From contig NZ_KB911820.1 in the NCBI RefSeq assembly GCF_000383675.1, positions 248,001 to 312,000 of the forward strand: DNA of 64,000 nt, written 5' to 3'. Positions within the stretch are counted from its first letter, which is position 1. Every line of letters begins with the position of its first letter. A program made the position numbers and the translations under genes. This document shows positions 35,460 to 44,458 of the stretch, one piece after another. This stretch comes from Terracoccus sp. 273MFTsu3.1. Its GTDB lineage: Bacteria; Actinomycetota; Actinomycetes; Actinomycetales; Dermatophilaceae. The notes below the pieces were generated by a model that saw only the letters and a list, made by a program, of their open reading frames with translations, had not been told where the DNA came from and made no database searches.

Positions 35460-36431
35460 TCAGCCGGGGACGGGGCTGGACGCTCCCGGGACGACGGGCG
35501 CCGACCGGAAGGCGCGCGGCGCCGAGCCGTGCTCACGCTTGAAGGCGGCGCTGAAGGCGAACGCGTTGGCGTAGCCGACGGCGTGCGCGACGTGCTCGAC
35601 GCTGAGGCTGCCCGACCGCAGCAGGTCGGCGGCGCGGGCGAGCCGCCAGTGGGTGAGGTAGGCCATCGGCGACTGGCCGACGAGCTCGGTGAACCGGCGC
35701 GAGAGGGTCGCGCGCGACACGTGGACGTGGGCGGCGAGGGCATCGAGGGTCCACGGGTGCCCCGGCTCGTCGTGCAGCGCCGCGAGTGCGCGGCCGACGA
35801 CCGGGTCGGAGCCCGCCCGCCACCACGAGGGTGCCGAGCCCTCGGTGCGCGCGAACCACTGGCGGACGGCCTCGATGAGCACGAGGTCGACGAGGCGGTC
35901 GAGCACGACGTCCTGGCCGGGGAGGGTGCGCTGCACCTCACGCGCGAGCAGTCCCGAGAGGGTGGGGTCGGCCTCACCGGCACGGACGACCGCCACGTCG
36001 GGCAGGGCGTCGAGCAGCCGGCCGGTCACCTGGCTCGCCAGCTCCCACGATGCCGTGAGGAAGGTCGTGTCGCCCGGCTCGTCACCGGCGTTGCCCCACG
36101 TGCGCGTGCCGAGCCCGAGCGACACGGCCAGGTGCTGGCCCGTCAGGGAGCGGCAGACGTTGCCGGGCTCGATGACGATGCTGGGCTCGGTCGCGACGTC
36201 ATCGGCGAAGACCCAGGGCCGGGTGCCCTTGACGAGCGCGAGGTCACCGGCGCCGAGCGCGATCGCCGCGCCGTGCCGGGGCAGGAGCTGGGCCGTCCCC
36301 GCCACCATGACGACGAGCCCGAGGGCCGCCTCGTCCTCGATCCGGAGGCCCCACGGCGCGCGCATCTCGCACCGCAGCAGCGAGGCTCCGCGGGCCCGGT
36401 GGCCGTCCATGACGGCGCTGAGGGTGTCCAT
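35460..36431 (-). CDS. AraC family regulator, cupin type
   Basis: A 323-aa regulator with an N-terminal cupin-like ligand domain (about 1-190) and a C-terminal AraC DNA-binding domain with two helix-turn-helices (LDALAAHVHVSRATLSRRF and VEHVAHAVGYANAFAFSAAF). Members with this layout often control a divergently transcribed neighbour. Here that is the DUF1772 protein gene, 89 bases away. The ligand is unknown. Confidence 0.9.
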   Translation of the reverse strand: MDTLSAVMDGHRARGASLLRCEMRAPWGLRIEDEAALGLVVMVAGTAQLLPRHGAAIALGAGDLALVKGTRPWVFADDVATEPSIVIEPGNVCRSLTGQHLAVSLGLGTRTWGNAGDEPGDTTFLTASWELASQVTGRLLDALPDVAVVRAGEADPTLSGLLAREVQRTLPGQDVVLDRLVDLVLIEAVRQWFARTEGSAPSWWRAGSDPVVGRALAALHDEPGHPWTLDALAAHVHVSRATLSRRFTELVGQSPMAYLTHWRLARAADLLRSGSLSVEHVAHAVGYANAFAFSAAFKREHGSAPRAFRSAPVVPGASSPVPG

Positions 36432-36520
36432 CGCTCCACGGTACGCCGATGAGACGATCGCTGAGGTTGATGAGCCGAAGGAGCATTCACCTGCTCACAC
36501 TGGTGCGTTGTCATGGAGTC

Positions 36521-37006
36521 ATGGACACCACACTCATGCGCACCGTCACCCTCGCGACCGCCCTCGGCACCGGCGTGCTCGGGGGCGTCTTCGTGGGCTT
36601 CTCGACCTTCGTCATGCCGGGCTTCGACCGGCTCGCGGCCGGCGACGCCGTGCGCGCCATGCAGGCCGTCAACGTCACGGCGCCGCGCGGCCTCGCCGTG
36701 CCGCTCGTCGTCTCGGGCCTCGGATCGCTCGCCGTGGGCGGCTGGGCGTTGGCCCGCTCGAGCGGCAGCACCCGCGCCCTGCTCGTGGCCGGAGCACTCA
36801 CCGGCGTCGTCGCCCTCGGGGTCACCGCGGCCTATCACGTGCCGCGCAACGACGCCCTCGACCGGGTGGACGCCGGATCCGCTCCCGCGGCGGCGGCGGC
36901 CTGGCAGGGGTATGCGCCCGGCTGGGTCGCGATGAACCACGTGCGGGCCGCGCTGTCGCTCGCGTCCGCGGGGCTCCTCGTGGCGGGCGCCGTACGGGCA
37001 GGCTGA
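36521..37006 (+). CDS. DUF1772 (anthrone oxygenase-like) membrane protein
   Basis: A 161-aa protein with four membrane helices and the family block VGFSTFVMPGFDRL near the first helix, plus PRND between helices. DUF1772 includes fungal anthrone oxygenases, but the bacterial members are mostly uncharacterised. It lies divergent from the AraC regulator, its likely controller. GGAG sits very close to the ATG at 36521; ATG 36536 is an alternative. Confidence 0.8.
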   Translation: MDTTLMRTVTLATALGTGVLGGVFVGFSTFVMPGFDRLAAGDAVRAMQAVNVTAPRGLAVPLVVSGLGSLAVGGWALARSSGSTRALLVAGALTGVVALGVTAAYHVPRNDALDRVDAGSAPAAAAAWQGYAPGWVAMNHVRAALSLASAGLLVAGAVRAG

Positions 37007-37009
37007 GGC

Positions 37010-38350
37010 TCAGCGGGCACCGACGACCATCCAGTCGTCACGGCGTGCCCGCCACCCGAGCAGGACGCCGCGGATGACCATGAAGCCGGTGAAGGCGAGC
37101 CACAGCACGACGACGTCGCGGGTCGCGGAGCCGCTGGGGCCCGCCGCCCGCACCGCGAGGACGAGGGGCAGGTAGGCGACGAACGTGACGACCATGCCCC
37201 ACGCGAGCCAGCGGCCGTCGCCCGCGCCGATGAGCACGCCGTCGAGGACGAAGACGTAGCCCGCGACCGCCTGACCCAGCCCGACGACGACGAGGGCCGC
37301 ACCGAGCGCCTCCTCGACGGCCGGGTCGGGGGTGAAGAGCGGTGGCACGACCGAGTGGAGCCCGGCGATGACGAGGCCGAGGGCGAGCCCACCCCAGACC
37401 CCCCACCGGATCATCGTGCCCATGGCCTCCCGAACCGCCGATCGGTCGCCGGCGCCGAGGGCGCGACCGGTGATGGCCTGCGCCGCGATCGCGAGGGCGT
37501 CGAGCGCGAAGGCGAGGAACGACCAGACCGTCATCGCCACCTGGTGGGCCGCGAGGGTCACGTCGCCGAGGGAGGCCGCGACCCACGTCGTGACGATGAG
37601 GATCGCGCGCAGGGCGACGGTGCGCACGAGCAGGGGTATGCCGGTCCGCGCGGCCGCGAGGACGCGCGCCGGGTGCGGGCGCAGCCGGGCGTGCCGGGCC
37701 CGGGCCTTGACGAGCAGGACGATGACGAGCGCGAGCCCCATGCCGGTCTGCGCGATGACGGTGCCCCACGCGGATCCGGCGATGCCCCAGTGCAGTCCGT
37801 AGACGAAGACGAGGTTGAGCACGATGTTGGCGCCGAAGCCGACGACCGAAGCGACGAGGGGGGTCGTCGTGTCCTGGAGGCCACGGAGCACACCCGTGAC
37901 CGCCAGGATGACGAGCATCGCGGGGATGCCGAGGGCGGAGATGCGCAGATAGGTCGTCGCCTGCTCGATGACGGCGGGGGAGGCGCCGAAGGCCGCACTG
38001 ATCGGTCCGGCCCAGACGGCGACGCAGCCCGCCGTGACGGCGCCGAGCCCGAGGGCCAGCCAGAAGCCGTCCATGCCGGCGCTCACCGCGGACCGCTCGT
38101 CACCGGCGCCGAGATGGCGCGCGACGACGCTCGTCGTGCCGTAGGCGAGGAAGACGAAGATGCCGGCCGCCGTGACGAGCGCGGCGCTCGCGACCCCGAG
38201 ACCGGCGAGCTCGGCGGTGCCGAGGTGGCCGATGATCGCCGAGTCGACGAGGAGGAAGAGCGGCTCGGCGATGAGGGCGAGGAAGGCCGGGACCGCCAGG
38301 CGGACGATCTCGCGGCGGTGGTTCGTGGGCAGCGGGGAGATGCTGGTCAT
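37010..38350 (-). CDS. MATE family efflux transporter (DinF-like)
   Basis: A 446-aa transporter with twelve helices in two homologous halves, starting REIVRLAVPAFLALIAEPLF and holding DSAIIGHLG, as in the DinF branch of the MATE family. It exports cationic or organic compounds by ion antiport. It follows the AlkD-like gene by 7 bases on the same strand, a pairing of damage repair and DinF-type export. It converges with the DUF1772 gene with only 3 bases between the stops. Confidence 0.92.
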   Translation of the reverse strand: MTSISPLPTNHRREIVRLAVPAFLALIAEPLFLLVDSAIIGHLGTAELAGLGVASAALVTAAGIFVFLAYGTTSVVARHLGAGDERSAVSAGMDGFWLALGLGAVTAGCVAVWAGPISAAFGASPAVIEQATTYLRISALGIPAMLVILAVTGVLRGLQDTTTPLVASVVGFGANIVLNLVFVYGLHWGIAGSAWGTVIAQTGMGLALVIVLLVKARARHARLRPHPARVLAAARTGIPLLVRTVALRAILIVTTWVAASLGDVTLAAHQVAMTVWSFLAFALDALAIAAQAITGRALGAGDRSAVREAMGTMIRWGVWGGLALGLVIAGLHSVVPPLFTPDPAVEEALGAALVVVGLGQAVAGYVFVLDGVLIGAGDGRWLAWGMVVTFVAYLPLVLAVRAAGPSGSATRDVVVLWLAFTGFMVIRGVLLGWRARRDDWMVVGAR

Positions 38351-38357
38351 GCGTGGC

Positions 38358-39068
38358 TCACGTCAGGGGCCCCAGGTGCTTGAGGGCCTCGCGTCGCGAG
38401 AGGCCGGACAGGTCGGGGTGGGCGGCGACGAACGAGCGCACCCACTGCGGGTCGACGCGGGCGTGGTCGCGCAGCGCCCAGCCGATCGCCTTGCGGCTGA
38501 AGAAGTCCGGGTCGTCGATGTTGGGCTCGATGACGTCGACGAGGAGCGACTGGTCGAGGCGCTCGCGGGCTCCGACCTGGCAGATGATCGCCGAGCGCCG
38601 CACCCAGAGCGAGTCGGCACCGGCCCAGTCACGCATCCGCAGGTGCTCGACCGTCGGGTGTCCGAGCACGGTGTCGCGCACGAGGTGCGTCGCGATGTCG
38701 TCGACGACGTCCCACCAGGCGCCGGCCCGGATCAGGCTCTCCCACAACGGCATCGCGTCGCTGTCGACCCACCCGCGATAGGGGCGGTGGCGCGCGAGGG
38801 CGATGGCGGCATACCACTGCTCGCGATGGGTGGCGCTGTCCCACAGCGCGCGGATCGTCGCCTCCCACTGCTCCCGTGAGTCCATGGCGAGGCCCGGGTC
38901 GCGGAGCAGGGGGGTCAGTGTGGCCTTGAGCTGCGGCGAGGTGAGTCCGAAGTAGGGCATCGCCGACTTCATGTAGCGCTGCTGGCCGGCCGCCCGCTCG
39001 GGGTCGGCCCGGGACAGGAGTGCGGCCCGCACCTCCGACACGAGGTCGGGGTGCGGGCCGATCGACAT
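38358..39068 (-). CDS. AlkD-like DNA alkylation repair glycosylase
   Basis: A 236-aa HEAT-repeat DNA glycosylase of the AlkC/AlkD group, which removes positively charged alkylated bases. Family marks are YMKSAMPYFGL, WWDVVDDIA (the Trp and Asp that line the lesion pocket) and FFSRKAIGWALRDHARV. Length is normal. The ribosome site is weak. It is cotranscribed with the downstream MATE gene. Confidence 0.92.
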   Translation of the reverse strand: MSIGPHPDLVSEVRAALLSRADPERAAGQQRYMKSAMPYFGLTSPQLKATLTPLLRDPGLAMDSREQWEATIRALWDSATHREQWYAAIALARHRPYRGWVDSDAMPLWESLIRAGAWWDVVDDIATHLVRDTVLGHPTVEHLRMRDWAGADSLWVRRSAIICQVGARERLDQSLLVDVIEPNIDDPDFFSRKAIGWALRDHARVDPQWVRSFVAAHPDLSGLSRREALKHLGPLT

Positions 39069-39103
39069 GTGCCAACCGTAGTCGGCGCCGCCGACGACTC
39101 AGG

Positions 39104-39976
39104 TCAGCCGTCGAGGACCACGACGTCGAGGGCCGGATCGGTGAGGAGACGGCCGATGTCCTGCTCGTCGATGCCGAGCTCGGGCAACGGGTCGACGTCG
39201 ACGTCGCTCGACCCGTTGGGGTCCGTGACGAACGCGTCGTCGACCCGGAACACGTCGACCGAGACCCAGGCACCCCTGGCGTTCTGCCGCCAGTACTCCG
39301 GGGCCCGCGCGCCCGGGTCGGCGAAGGTCACCTTGGTCACCGGGACGCCGGCCAGCCGGACGGTGCGGCACGACGGCACCCCCCACGACTCGCCGGGTGT
39401 GGCGACGCACTGCGGACCGGCATCACGCATGATCCGCACCGTCACCCCGGTCGTGGCCCTGTGGTCGGCCTCGACCCACGGCACGGTCGTGCCCGCGGAC
39501 GTCGTGCCGAGACGGTCGGAGCCGGTGGAGTGCTCGTAGTGCGCCGCCTTGTCGGGGTAGTGCGTCCCCTGCGGGTCGAGGTGCCGGGCGACGGCGGCGG
39601 CGATCGCCGGGGCACCGACCGTTGGCGTCGCGTCGGTGGCCCCCGACTCCGCGTCGGGCACGGCCGTCATGGTGGAGGTCGGCGTCGCCGCCGTGGCCCC
39701 GGGCAGCGGGGAACCGGCCGGCGCCGAGGCCGCCGGAGCCGGAGGTCCCGCCTGGAGCGCGTGGGCGCCGACCAACACGGCGCCGACGACGACCGTGGCC
39801 CCGGCGACCGAGCCCAGCCCCGTCACGGCGCGGCGCCGACGCAGGCCCCGTCGGCCGCGCCGGAGGTCTGACGACAGGGCCGTGCCGGGGGCGGGGGCCT
39901 CGTCCGCCAGCGCGCGCAGGGCGCGTTCGAGATCCTGGTCGGTCGGACCGGTGATCGTGTCGTTCATGTCCGTCAT
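39104..39976 (-). CDS. Membrane protein paired with SigE-family sigma factor
   Basis: A 290-aa protein with a cytoplasmic N-terminus of ~45 residues, an Arg-rich stop-transfer (RRGRRGLRRRRAV), one membrane helix (about 47-68), a Pro/Ala/Thr linker and an extracytoplasmic domain with two Cys. Its layout and its ATGA overlap with the sigma gene mark it as the likely anti-sigma or sensor partner, although no known anti-sigma motif is visible. ATG 39976 is taken because of the overlap; ATG 39967 has better ribosome-site spacing. Confidence 0.72.
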   Translation of the reverse strand: MTDMNDTITGPTDQDLERALRALADEAPAPGTALSSDLRRGRRGLRRRRAVTGLGSVAGATVVVGAVLVGAHALQAGPPAPAASAPAGSPLPGATAATPTSTMTAVPDAESGATDATPTVGAPAIAAAVARHLDPQGTHYPDKAAHYEHSTGSDRLGTTSAGTTVPWVEADHRATTGVTVRIMRDAGPQCVATPGESWGVPSCRTVRLAGVPVTKVTFADPGARAPEYWRQNARGAWVSVDVFRVDDAFVTDPNGSSDVDVDPLPELGIDEQDIGRLLTDPALDVVVLDG

Positions 39977-40488
39977 CCCTTCCCCGTGGTCGTGGTCGGC
40001 TCGAGGGTGCGGCGCAGCTGCGCGATGGCCTCGAACGTCTGGCTCTTGACCGTGCCGGGGGCGATCCCCAGCGTGTCGGCGGTCTCGTTGACGGACAGGC
40101 CCCAGTAGTGGCGCAGCACGACCACCGTGCGCTGCCCCGGCGGCAGGGCGCGGAGGGCAGCGCCCAGGTCGTCGAGGTCCTCGTAGGCGAGGTCCATCCG
40201 GCCGGCACGGTCGAGCTCGTCGTCGGGCGCGGACCGCTCGCTCCGACGGAACGGCCGGCGGACCTCGTCGAGGTGGGTGTTGACGAGGATCCGCCGGGCG
40301 TACGCGTCGACGGCACTCTCCTCCCGGAGCCGGTGCCACGACACGTAGAGCTTGGTCAGGGTCTGCTGCACGAGGTCCTCCGCGAGGTGGGAGTCCCCGC
40401 AGATGAGCCACGCGGTGCGGAAGAGGTGGGTACGCCTGCGCGCGACGTAGTCGCTGAACTCCGCCTCGCGCTGTGCCCTCGTCCGCAT
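39973..40488 (-). CDS. SigE family ECF sigma factor
   Basis: A 171-aa sigma factor with region 2 (FSDYVARRRTHLFRTAWLI, then AEDLVQQTLTKLY) and region 4 (LSVNETADTLGIAPGTVKSQ). It is the same subfamily and gene plan as the 20884-21459 sigma factor, so the two pairs may be old duplicates. It is coupled to the downstream membrane protein. Confidence 0.9.
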   Translation of the reverse strand: MRTRAQREAEFSDYVARRRTHLFRTAWLICGDSHLAEDLVQQTLTKLYVSWHRLREESAVDAYARRILVNTHLDEVRRPFRRSERSAPDDELDRAGRMDLAYEDLDDLGAALRALPPGQRTVVVLRHYWGLSVNETADTLGIAPGTVKSQTFEAIAQLRRTLEPTTTTGKG

Positions 40489-40602
40489 CGCTGCACCGTC
40501 CCCTGTCCGTGTGGATCGTCGCCGAGGCGTCCGTCACCGTCTAGACGAGCGTGGGTGCCCGACGGTGGGTCAGGCGCCGGGGTCGTGCGGCGTCAGGCGG
40601 CG

Positions 40603-41229
40603 TCAGGCGGGTCGGACGGCTCGGCCGAGGTAGCCGAAGACCCACGGCCGCATGACCTTCGGCATCGGCGCATAGGCCCGCTCGACGTCCTCGAGGACGA
40701 GGCCCGACTCCTCGACGAGACGGTCGATGGGTCGGGTCAGGTGGCAGCCGTCGAAGACCTTCTTCTGGACGGGCTCGATGAGGCGCTGCCAGCGCTGCAC
40801 CCCCTCTTCGGGGGCGACGCCGTGCTCGAGGAAGTGCAGCGCGGCCCCCGGGCGCAGGACGCGTCGGACCTCGGCGAGCGCTCGGTGGACGTCCGGGATC
40901 GTGCACAGCGTGAACGTCGAGAGGACCGCGTCGGCGCTCGCGTCCGGCAGGCTGAGCCACTGGCCGTCGAGGTCTCCACGATCGATGGGGATCGGGCTGC
41001 GTGCCCGGCGCTGCGCCCCCAGCTCCCAGGCGACGTCGGACGGCTCGACGGCGACGATGCGGGTGACTGCGGCGGGGTAGAGCCCGACGTTGAGACCGCT
41101 GCCGAAGCCGAGCTCGACGACCTCGCCGTGAAGGCCTGCGCAGGCCCGAGCCCGCAGCGCACGGACCTTCTCGTCCTCACCGCCGGCCGCGACGAGGCGC
41201 GGCGTGACCTGGGTCGACCAGATGCCCAT
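40603..41229 (-). CDS. Class I SAM-dependent methyltransferase
   Basis: A 208-aa methyltransferase with the SAM-binding motif VVELGFGSGLNVGLY (motif I), Glu in AVEPSD (motif II) and DAVLSTFTLCTIPD (motif IV/V) of the UbiE/Methyltransf_11 type. The C-terminus (FDGCHLTRPIDRLV, then YAPMPKVMRPWVFGYLGRA) resembles small-molecule or lipid methyltransferases. The substrate is not predictable from context. Confidence 0.88.
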   Translation of the reverse strand: MGIWSTQVTPRLVAAGGEDEKVRALRARACAGLHGEVVELGFGSGLNVGLYPAAVTRIVAVEPSDVAWELGAQRRARSPIPIDRGDLDGQWLSLPDASADAVLSTFTLCTIPDVHRALAEVRRVLRPGAALHFLEHGVAPEEGVQRWQRLIEPVQKKVFDGCHLTRPIDRLVEESGLVLEDVERAYAPMPKVMRPWVFGYLGRAVRPA

Positions 41230-41281
41230 GCGAGCAGACTACGGGTCGACGAACGACGGCGAGGCGTCCGGCCGGAGCGGT

Positions 41282-41557
41282 TCAGGCGGGGGTGCCGAAG
41301 CGGACCGCGTTGCGCTCGCGCGCCTTCTGGCGCTCGATCTCGCGGTCCTTGGGCGGTGCCGTCGTCGTCAGGTGCTCGAGCAGGTGGGCCGTCGCGTGCG
41401 CGACCGCCTCGACGGCCTCGTCGAAGGCCTCCTGGTTGGCCTGGCTGGGCTTGGTGCTCCCGCTGACCTTCCGGACGTACTGCAGCGCGGCGGCACGGAC
41501 CTCGTCGCTCGTCGCGGGCGGCTCGAAGTTGTGGAGCTGTCGGATGTTGCGGCACAT
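41282..41557 (-). CDS. DUF2277 family protein
   Basis: A 91-aa protein starting MCRNIRQLHNFEPPATSDE, the typical start of DUF2277, with AAALQYVRKVSGSTKPSQAN in the middle. Its function is unknown. Members are common in actinobacteria and the N-terminal Cys is conserved. The start at 41557 is fixed by the family alignment; an upstream frame extension is not protein-like. Confidence 0.9.
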   Translation of the reverse strand: MCRNIRQLHNFEPPATSDEVRAAALQYVRKVSGSTKPSQANQEAFDEAVEAVAHATAHLLEHLTTTAPPKDREIERQKARERNAVRFGTPA

Positions 41558-41692
41558 ACCTCGACTGTATGTCGCGCCACCCACCGTCGTGCCCCACCGG
41601 ACCACGTCGTTCGAGGTGCTCGCGGAACCCACCTCGGTGTCGGGACCACCTCGCCTCGCGGGCGCAGCGGTGAACATTTCTCGAGGAAAGGG

Positions 41693-41730
41693 TTGCGAAA
41701 CGAGAGTTAGTAAACTTTACTAACTCTCGT
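41693..41730 (+). promoter_or_regulatory. Promoter and ROK operator over the start of the amino-sugar operon
   Basis: A perfect inverted repeat CGAGAGTTAGTAAA-C-TTTACTAACTCTCG spans 41701-41729 and extends one more pair to 41700/41730. It is AT-rich and ends on the GTG start codon. A -35-like TTGCGA (41693-41698) and a -10-like TTTACT (41716-41721) are 17 bases apart, placing the transcript start at or next to the GTG. The site matches operators of ROK/NagC-type regulators in form. Autoregulation is inferred. Confidence 0.7.
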
Positions 41731-42865
41731 GACCACCGCACTGCCGCGAGCTCGCCGCGTCTCCCCCCGCACCGCCGTGCTGCCCGCGCACGGCCGGCGG
41801 CACAACCTCTCGCTCGTGCTGCAGATGCTCTACTCCGTCGGCGCGATGAGCCGTGCCGACCTCGCCCGCCGTCTGGGGATGAGCAAGGTGACCGTCTCCG
41901 ACCTCGTCTCCGAGCTCATGGACAGCGGCCACGCCGTCGAGCTCGGACCGTCCGAGGTCGTGCGCCCCGGCAAGCCGGGCACCCTCGTCGACGTCAACCG
42001 CACCGGCCTGCAGGCCATCGGCGTCGACCTCGCCGCCCACGAGGTGCTCCGCGCTGCGGTGCTCGACCTCGACGGCAACATCCTCGTCCGCGCCGAGCGC
42101 CCGATCGGCGACGACTCCGGCCAGGCCGTCGTCGACACGGTGCTCGACCTCGTCCACGAGGTCATCGGCGCCGCCACGGCGCCGCTGCTCGGGATCGGCG
42201 TGGGCACGCCCGGCATCGTCGGGCCCGGCGGCGTCGTCGACACCGCCCCCAACCTCGGCTGGAACGACGTGCCGCTGCGCGACATCGTCGCCGACGCGAC
42301 CGGCCTGCCCGTCTTCGTCGTCAACGACGCGGACGCCGCCGTCCACGCCGACTACACCCTCGGCGACGGCGGCGACGACCTCGTCCTCGTCAAGATCGGC
42401 CGCGGTGTCGGCGGAGGCCTCATCGTCGGCGGACAGCGGGTGCGCGGTGCGCATTTCGCGTCCGGCGAGATCGGCCACGTCACCGTCGGCACCGACGGCG
42501 GCGCGACGTGCCGCTGCGGCAAGGTCGGCTGCCTCGAGACGTGGATCTCGGCCCCCAACCTCGAGAAGGCGCTCGCCGCGGCGCCGGGCGACGACCCGCA
42601 GGGGCCGTTGCGCGAGGCGGGCGAGCGGCTCGGCATCGCGCTCGCCCCCGTCGTCGCGGCGCTCGACCTCTCCGAGGTCGTCCTCAGCGGCCCCGAGCAC
42701 CTGCTCGGGGGCGTCCTGCGCGACGCCGTCGAGGAGACCCTCCGGTCCCGCCTCCTCGCCCGCACGACGACCGACCTCACGGTGCGCCTCGCGCACCGCT
42801 CCGACGACATCGTCCTGCGCGGCGCCGCCGTCCTCGTGCTCTGGGACCAGCTCGGCGTCGCCTGA
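41729..42865 (+). CDS. ROK family transcriptional regulator (NagC/XylR-type)
   Basis: A 378-aa regulator with a winged helix at ~35-80 (SRADLARRLGMSKVTVSDLVSEL) and a ROK sugar-binding domain (GIGVGTPGIV, the GEIGH motif, and the zinc motif CRCGKVGCLE). It heads the amino-sugar operon. The GTG at 41729 lies inside the operator palindrome and has no Shine-Dalgarno, so the mRNA may be leaderless. Its ligand is probably GlcNAc, GlcNAc-6-P or chitobiose, judging from the downstream genes. Confidence 0.9.
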   Translation: MTTALPRARRVSPRTAVLPAHGRRHNLSLVLQMLYSVGAMSRADLARRLGMSKVTVSDLVSELMDSGHAVELGPSEVVRPGKPGTLVDVNRTGLQAIGVDLAAHEVLRAAVLDLDGNILVRAERPIGDDSGQAVVDTVLDLVHEVIGAATAPLLGIGVGTPGIVGPGGVVDTAPNLGWNDVPLRDIVADATGLPVFVVNDADAAVHADYTLGDGGDDLVLVKIGRGVGGGLIVGGQRVRGAHFASGEIGHVTVGTDGGATCRCGKVGCLETWISAPNLEKALAAAPGDDPQGPLREAGERLGIALAPVVAALDLSEVVLSGPEHLLGGVLRDAVEETLRSRLLARTTTDLTVRLAHRSDDIVLRGAAVLVLWDQLGVA

Positions 42866-43016
42866 CGCCACGGTCCACCCGACCCGGCCCGGCGGCCTAC
42901 GCCATCGGTCCCCGACACCGCACCACCCCTCGAACTCCCCTCCACAGGGACACCCCTCCACTCGCGTCCAGCGAACAACCGGTCCGCACCGCGGCCCTTC
43001 GAAAGGAAGACAAGGA

Positions 43017-44375
43017 ATGAAGAAGACCCTGGGTCTGGCCGTGGCCACGACCACCGCGGCGCTCGTCCTCACCGCGTGCGGTGGGGGAGCCACCGGCTCG
43101 ACGACCGACCCGTCCGCGGGAGCGTCGGGCAACGCGGGCAAGACGATCACCCTCTGGCTCGCCGGCACCGACACCCCGAAGGAGCTGCGCACCTACCTGC
43201 AGGACACCTTCAAGTCCAAGACCGGCGCCACGCTCAAGATCGAGGAGCAGAGCTGGGGCGACCTCGTCACGAAGCTGACGACGTCGCTGCCCGACCCGAA
43301 GAACACGCCCGACGTCACCGAGATCGGCAACACGCAGAGCCCGACCTTCACCAACGTCGGCGCCTTCAGCGACGTCTCGGACCTCTACCCGGAGCTCGGC
43401 GGCAGCAAGCTGCTCCAGTCGTTCGTCGACGTCGGCAGCGTCGACGGCAAGCAGTACGCGCTGCCCTACTACTTCGGCTCGCGCTACATGTTCGCGCGCA
43501 AGGACCTCTGGAAGGAGGCGGGCGTCGCCGCGCCCAAGACGCTCGACGAGTTCAACGCCGCCGTCAAGACGATCACCGCCAAGAACCCCCGCACCATCAA
43601 GAACTTCTCGGGCTTCTTCCTCGGCGGCCAGGACTGGCGCAACGGCATCTCGTGGATCTTCGCCAACGGCGGCGAGCTCGCGAAGCAGGAGAACGGCCAG
43701 TGGGTCTCGACGCTCGCCGACCCCAACACGGTCAAGGGCCTGACCCAGCTGCAGGACCTCTACCGGAACGCGTCCAAGGCCCCGGCCGACGCCAAGGACC
43801 AGACCCCGTGGCTCTACGTCAACGACGCCGACGAGATCCTCGACGAGTCCGGCAACGTGACCGGCAAGACGTCCCTCGCCGCCGCGACGATCATGGCCCC
43901 GGGCTGGGCGCACTGGTCGATCGGCGACCTCAAGGACAAGGACGGCAAGAAGGTCCGCGAGTGGAACGACGCGAAGTTCAGCGCCTTCGTGCTCCCGGGC
44001 AACGACGGCAAGCCCGCCCCGGTCTTCGCCGGTGGCTCGAACATCGCCATCTCCAAGGCCAGCCAGAACCAGGCCCTGTCCAAGGAGCTGCTCAAGATCA
44101 TCTTCTCCGCGGACTACCAGAAGAAGCTCGGCGGTGCCGGCCTCGGCCCGGCCAACACCGACTACGTCAGCTCGCTCGGTGACGACCAGTTTGCCAAGGC
44201 GCTCATCGACTCCGCGACGAACTCCAAGCTGACGCCGGCCGCCCCGGGTTGGGCCACGGTCGAGTCGAAGATGGTCATGGAGGAGTTCTTCTCCAAGATC
44301 CGGGACGCCTCGGACCTCACGGCCCTGGCCCGGGAGTACGACGCGAAGATCACGCCGCTTCTCAACCTCAAGTGA
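43017..44375 (+). CDS. Sugar-binding lipoprotein, amino-sugar type
   Basis: A 452-aa extracellular solute-binding protein with lipobox LTAC (Cys21) and a Gly/Thr/Ser linker. Context (hexosaminidase, ROK kinase, NagB) points to GlcNAc, chitobiose or muropeptide-derived sugar as ligand, like DasA or NgcE of Streptomyces. GAAAGGA lies before the ATG at 43017. It follows the ROK regulator by 151 bases without a visible promoter and is probably in the same transcript. Confidence 0.9.
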   Translation: MKKTLGLAVATTTAALVLTACGGGATGSTTDPSAGASGNAGKTITLWLAGTDTPKELRTYLQDTFKSKTGATLKIEEQSWGDLVTKLTTSLPDPKNTPDVTEIGNTQSPTFTNVGAFSDVSDLYPELGGSKLLQSFVDVGSVDGKQYALPYYFGSRYMFARKDLWKEAGVAAPKTLDEFNAAVKTITAKNPRTIKNFSGFFLGGQDWRNGISWIFANGGELAKQENGQWVSTLADPNTVKGLTQLQDLYRNASKAPADAKDQTPWLYVNDADEILDESGNVTGKTSLAAATIMAPGWAHWSIGDLKDKDGKKVREWNDAKFSAFVLPGNDGKPAPVFAGGSNIAISKASQNQALSKELLKIIFSADYQKKLGGAGLGPANTDYVSSLGDDQFAKALIDSATNSKLTPAAPGWATVESKMVMEEFFSKIRDASDLTALAREYDAKITPLLNLK

Positions 44376-44399
44376 CCTGATCCTCGCGTGACACCACGT

Positions 44400-44434
44400 C
44401 CGGCGGTCGGGTGCCCCACCCACCCGACCGCCGG
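44400..44434 (+). repeat. Intercistronic hairpin after the second binding-protein gene
   Basis: A perfect 14-bp stem CCGGCGGTCGGGTG (44400-44413) against 44421-44434 with a 7-base loop, between the binding-protein stop and the first permease start. It holds the same position as the hairpins of the beta-glucoside operon. Confidence 0.75.
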
Positions 44435-44458
44435 CCGCCAGGTTCGAAAGGCCCGCCC

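Noticed and set aside
40588-40612. Short tandem CGGCGTCAGG repeat after the methyltransferase gene
   Set aside because: Only two copies in GC-rich DNA, with no symmetry or link to a gene signal.
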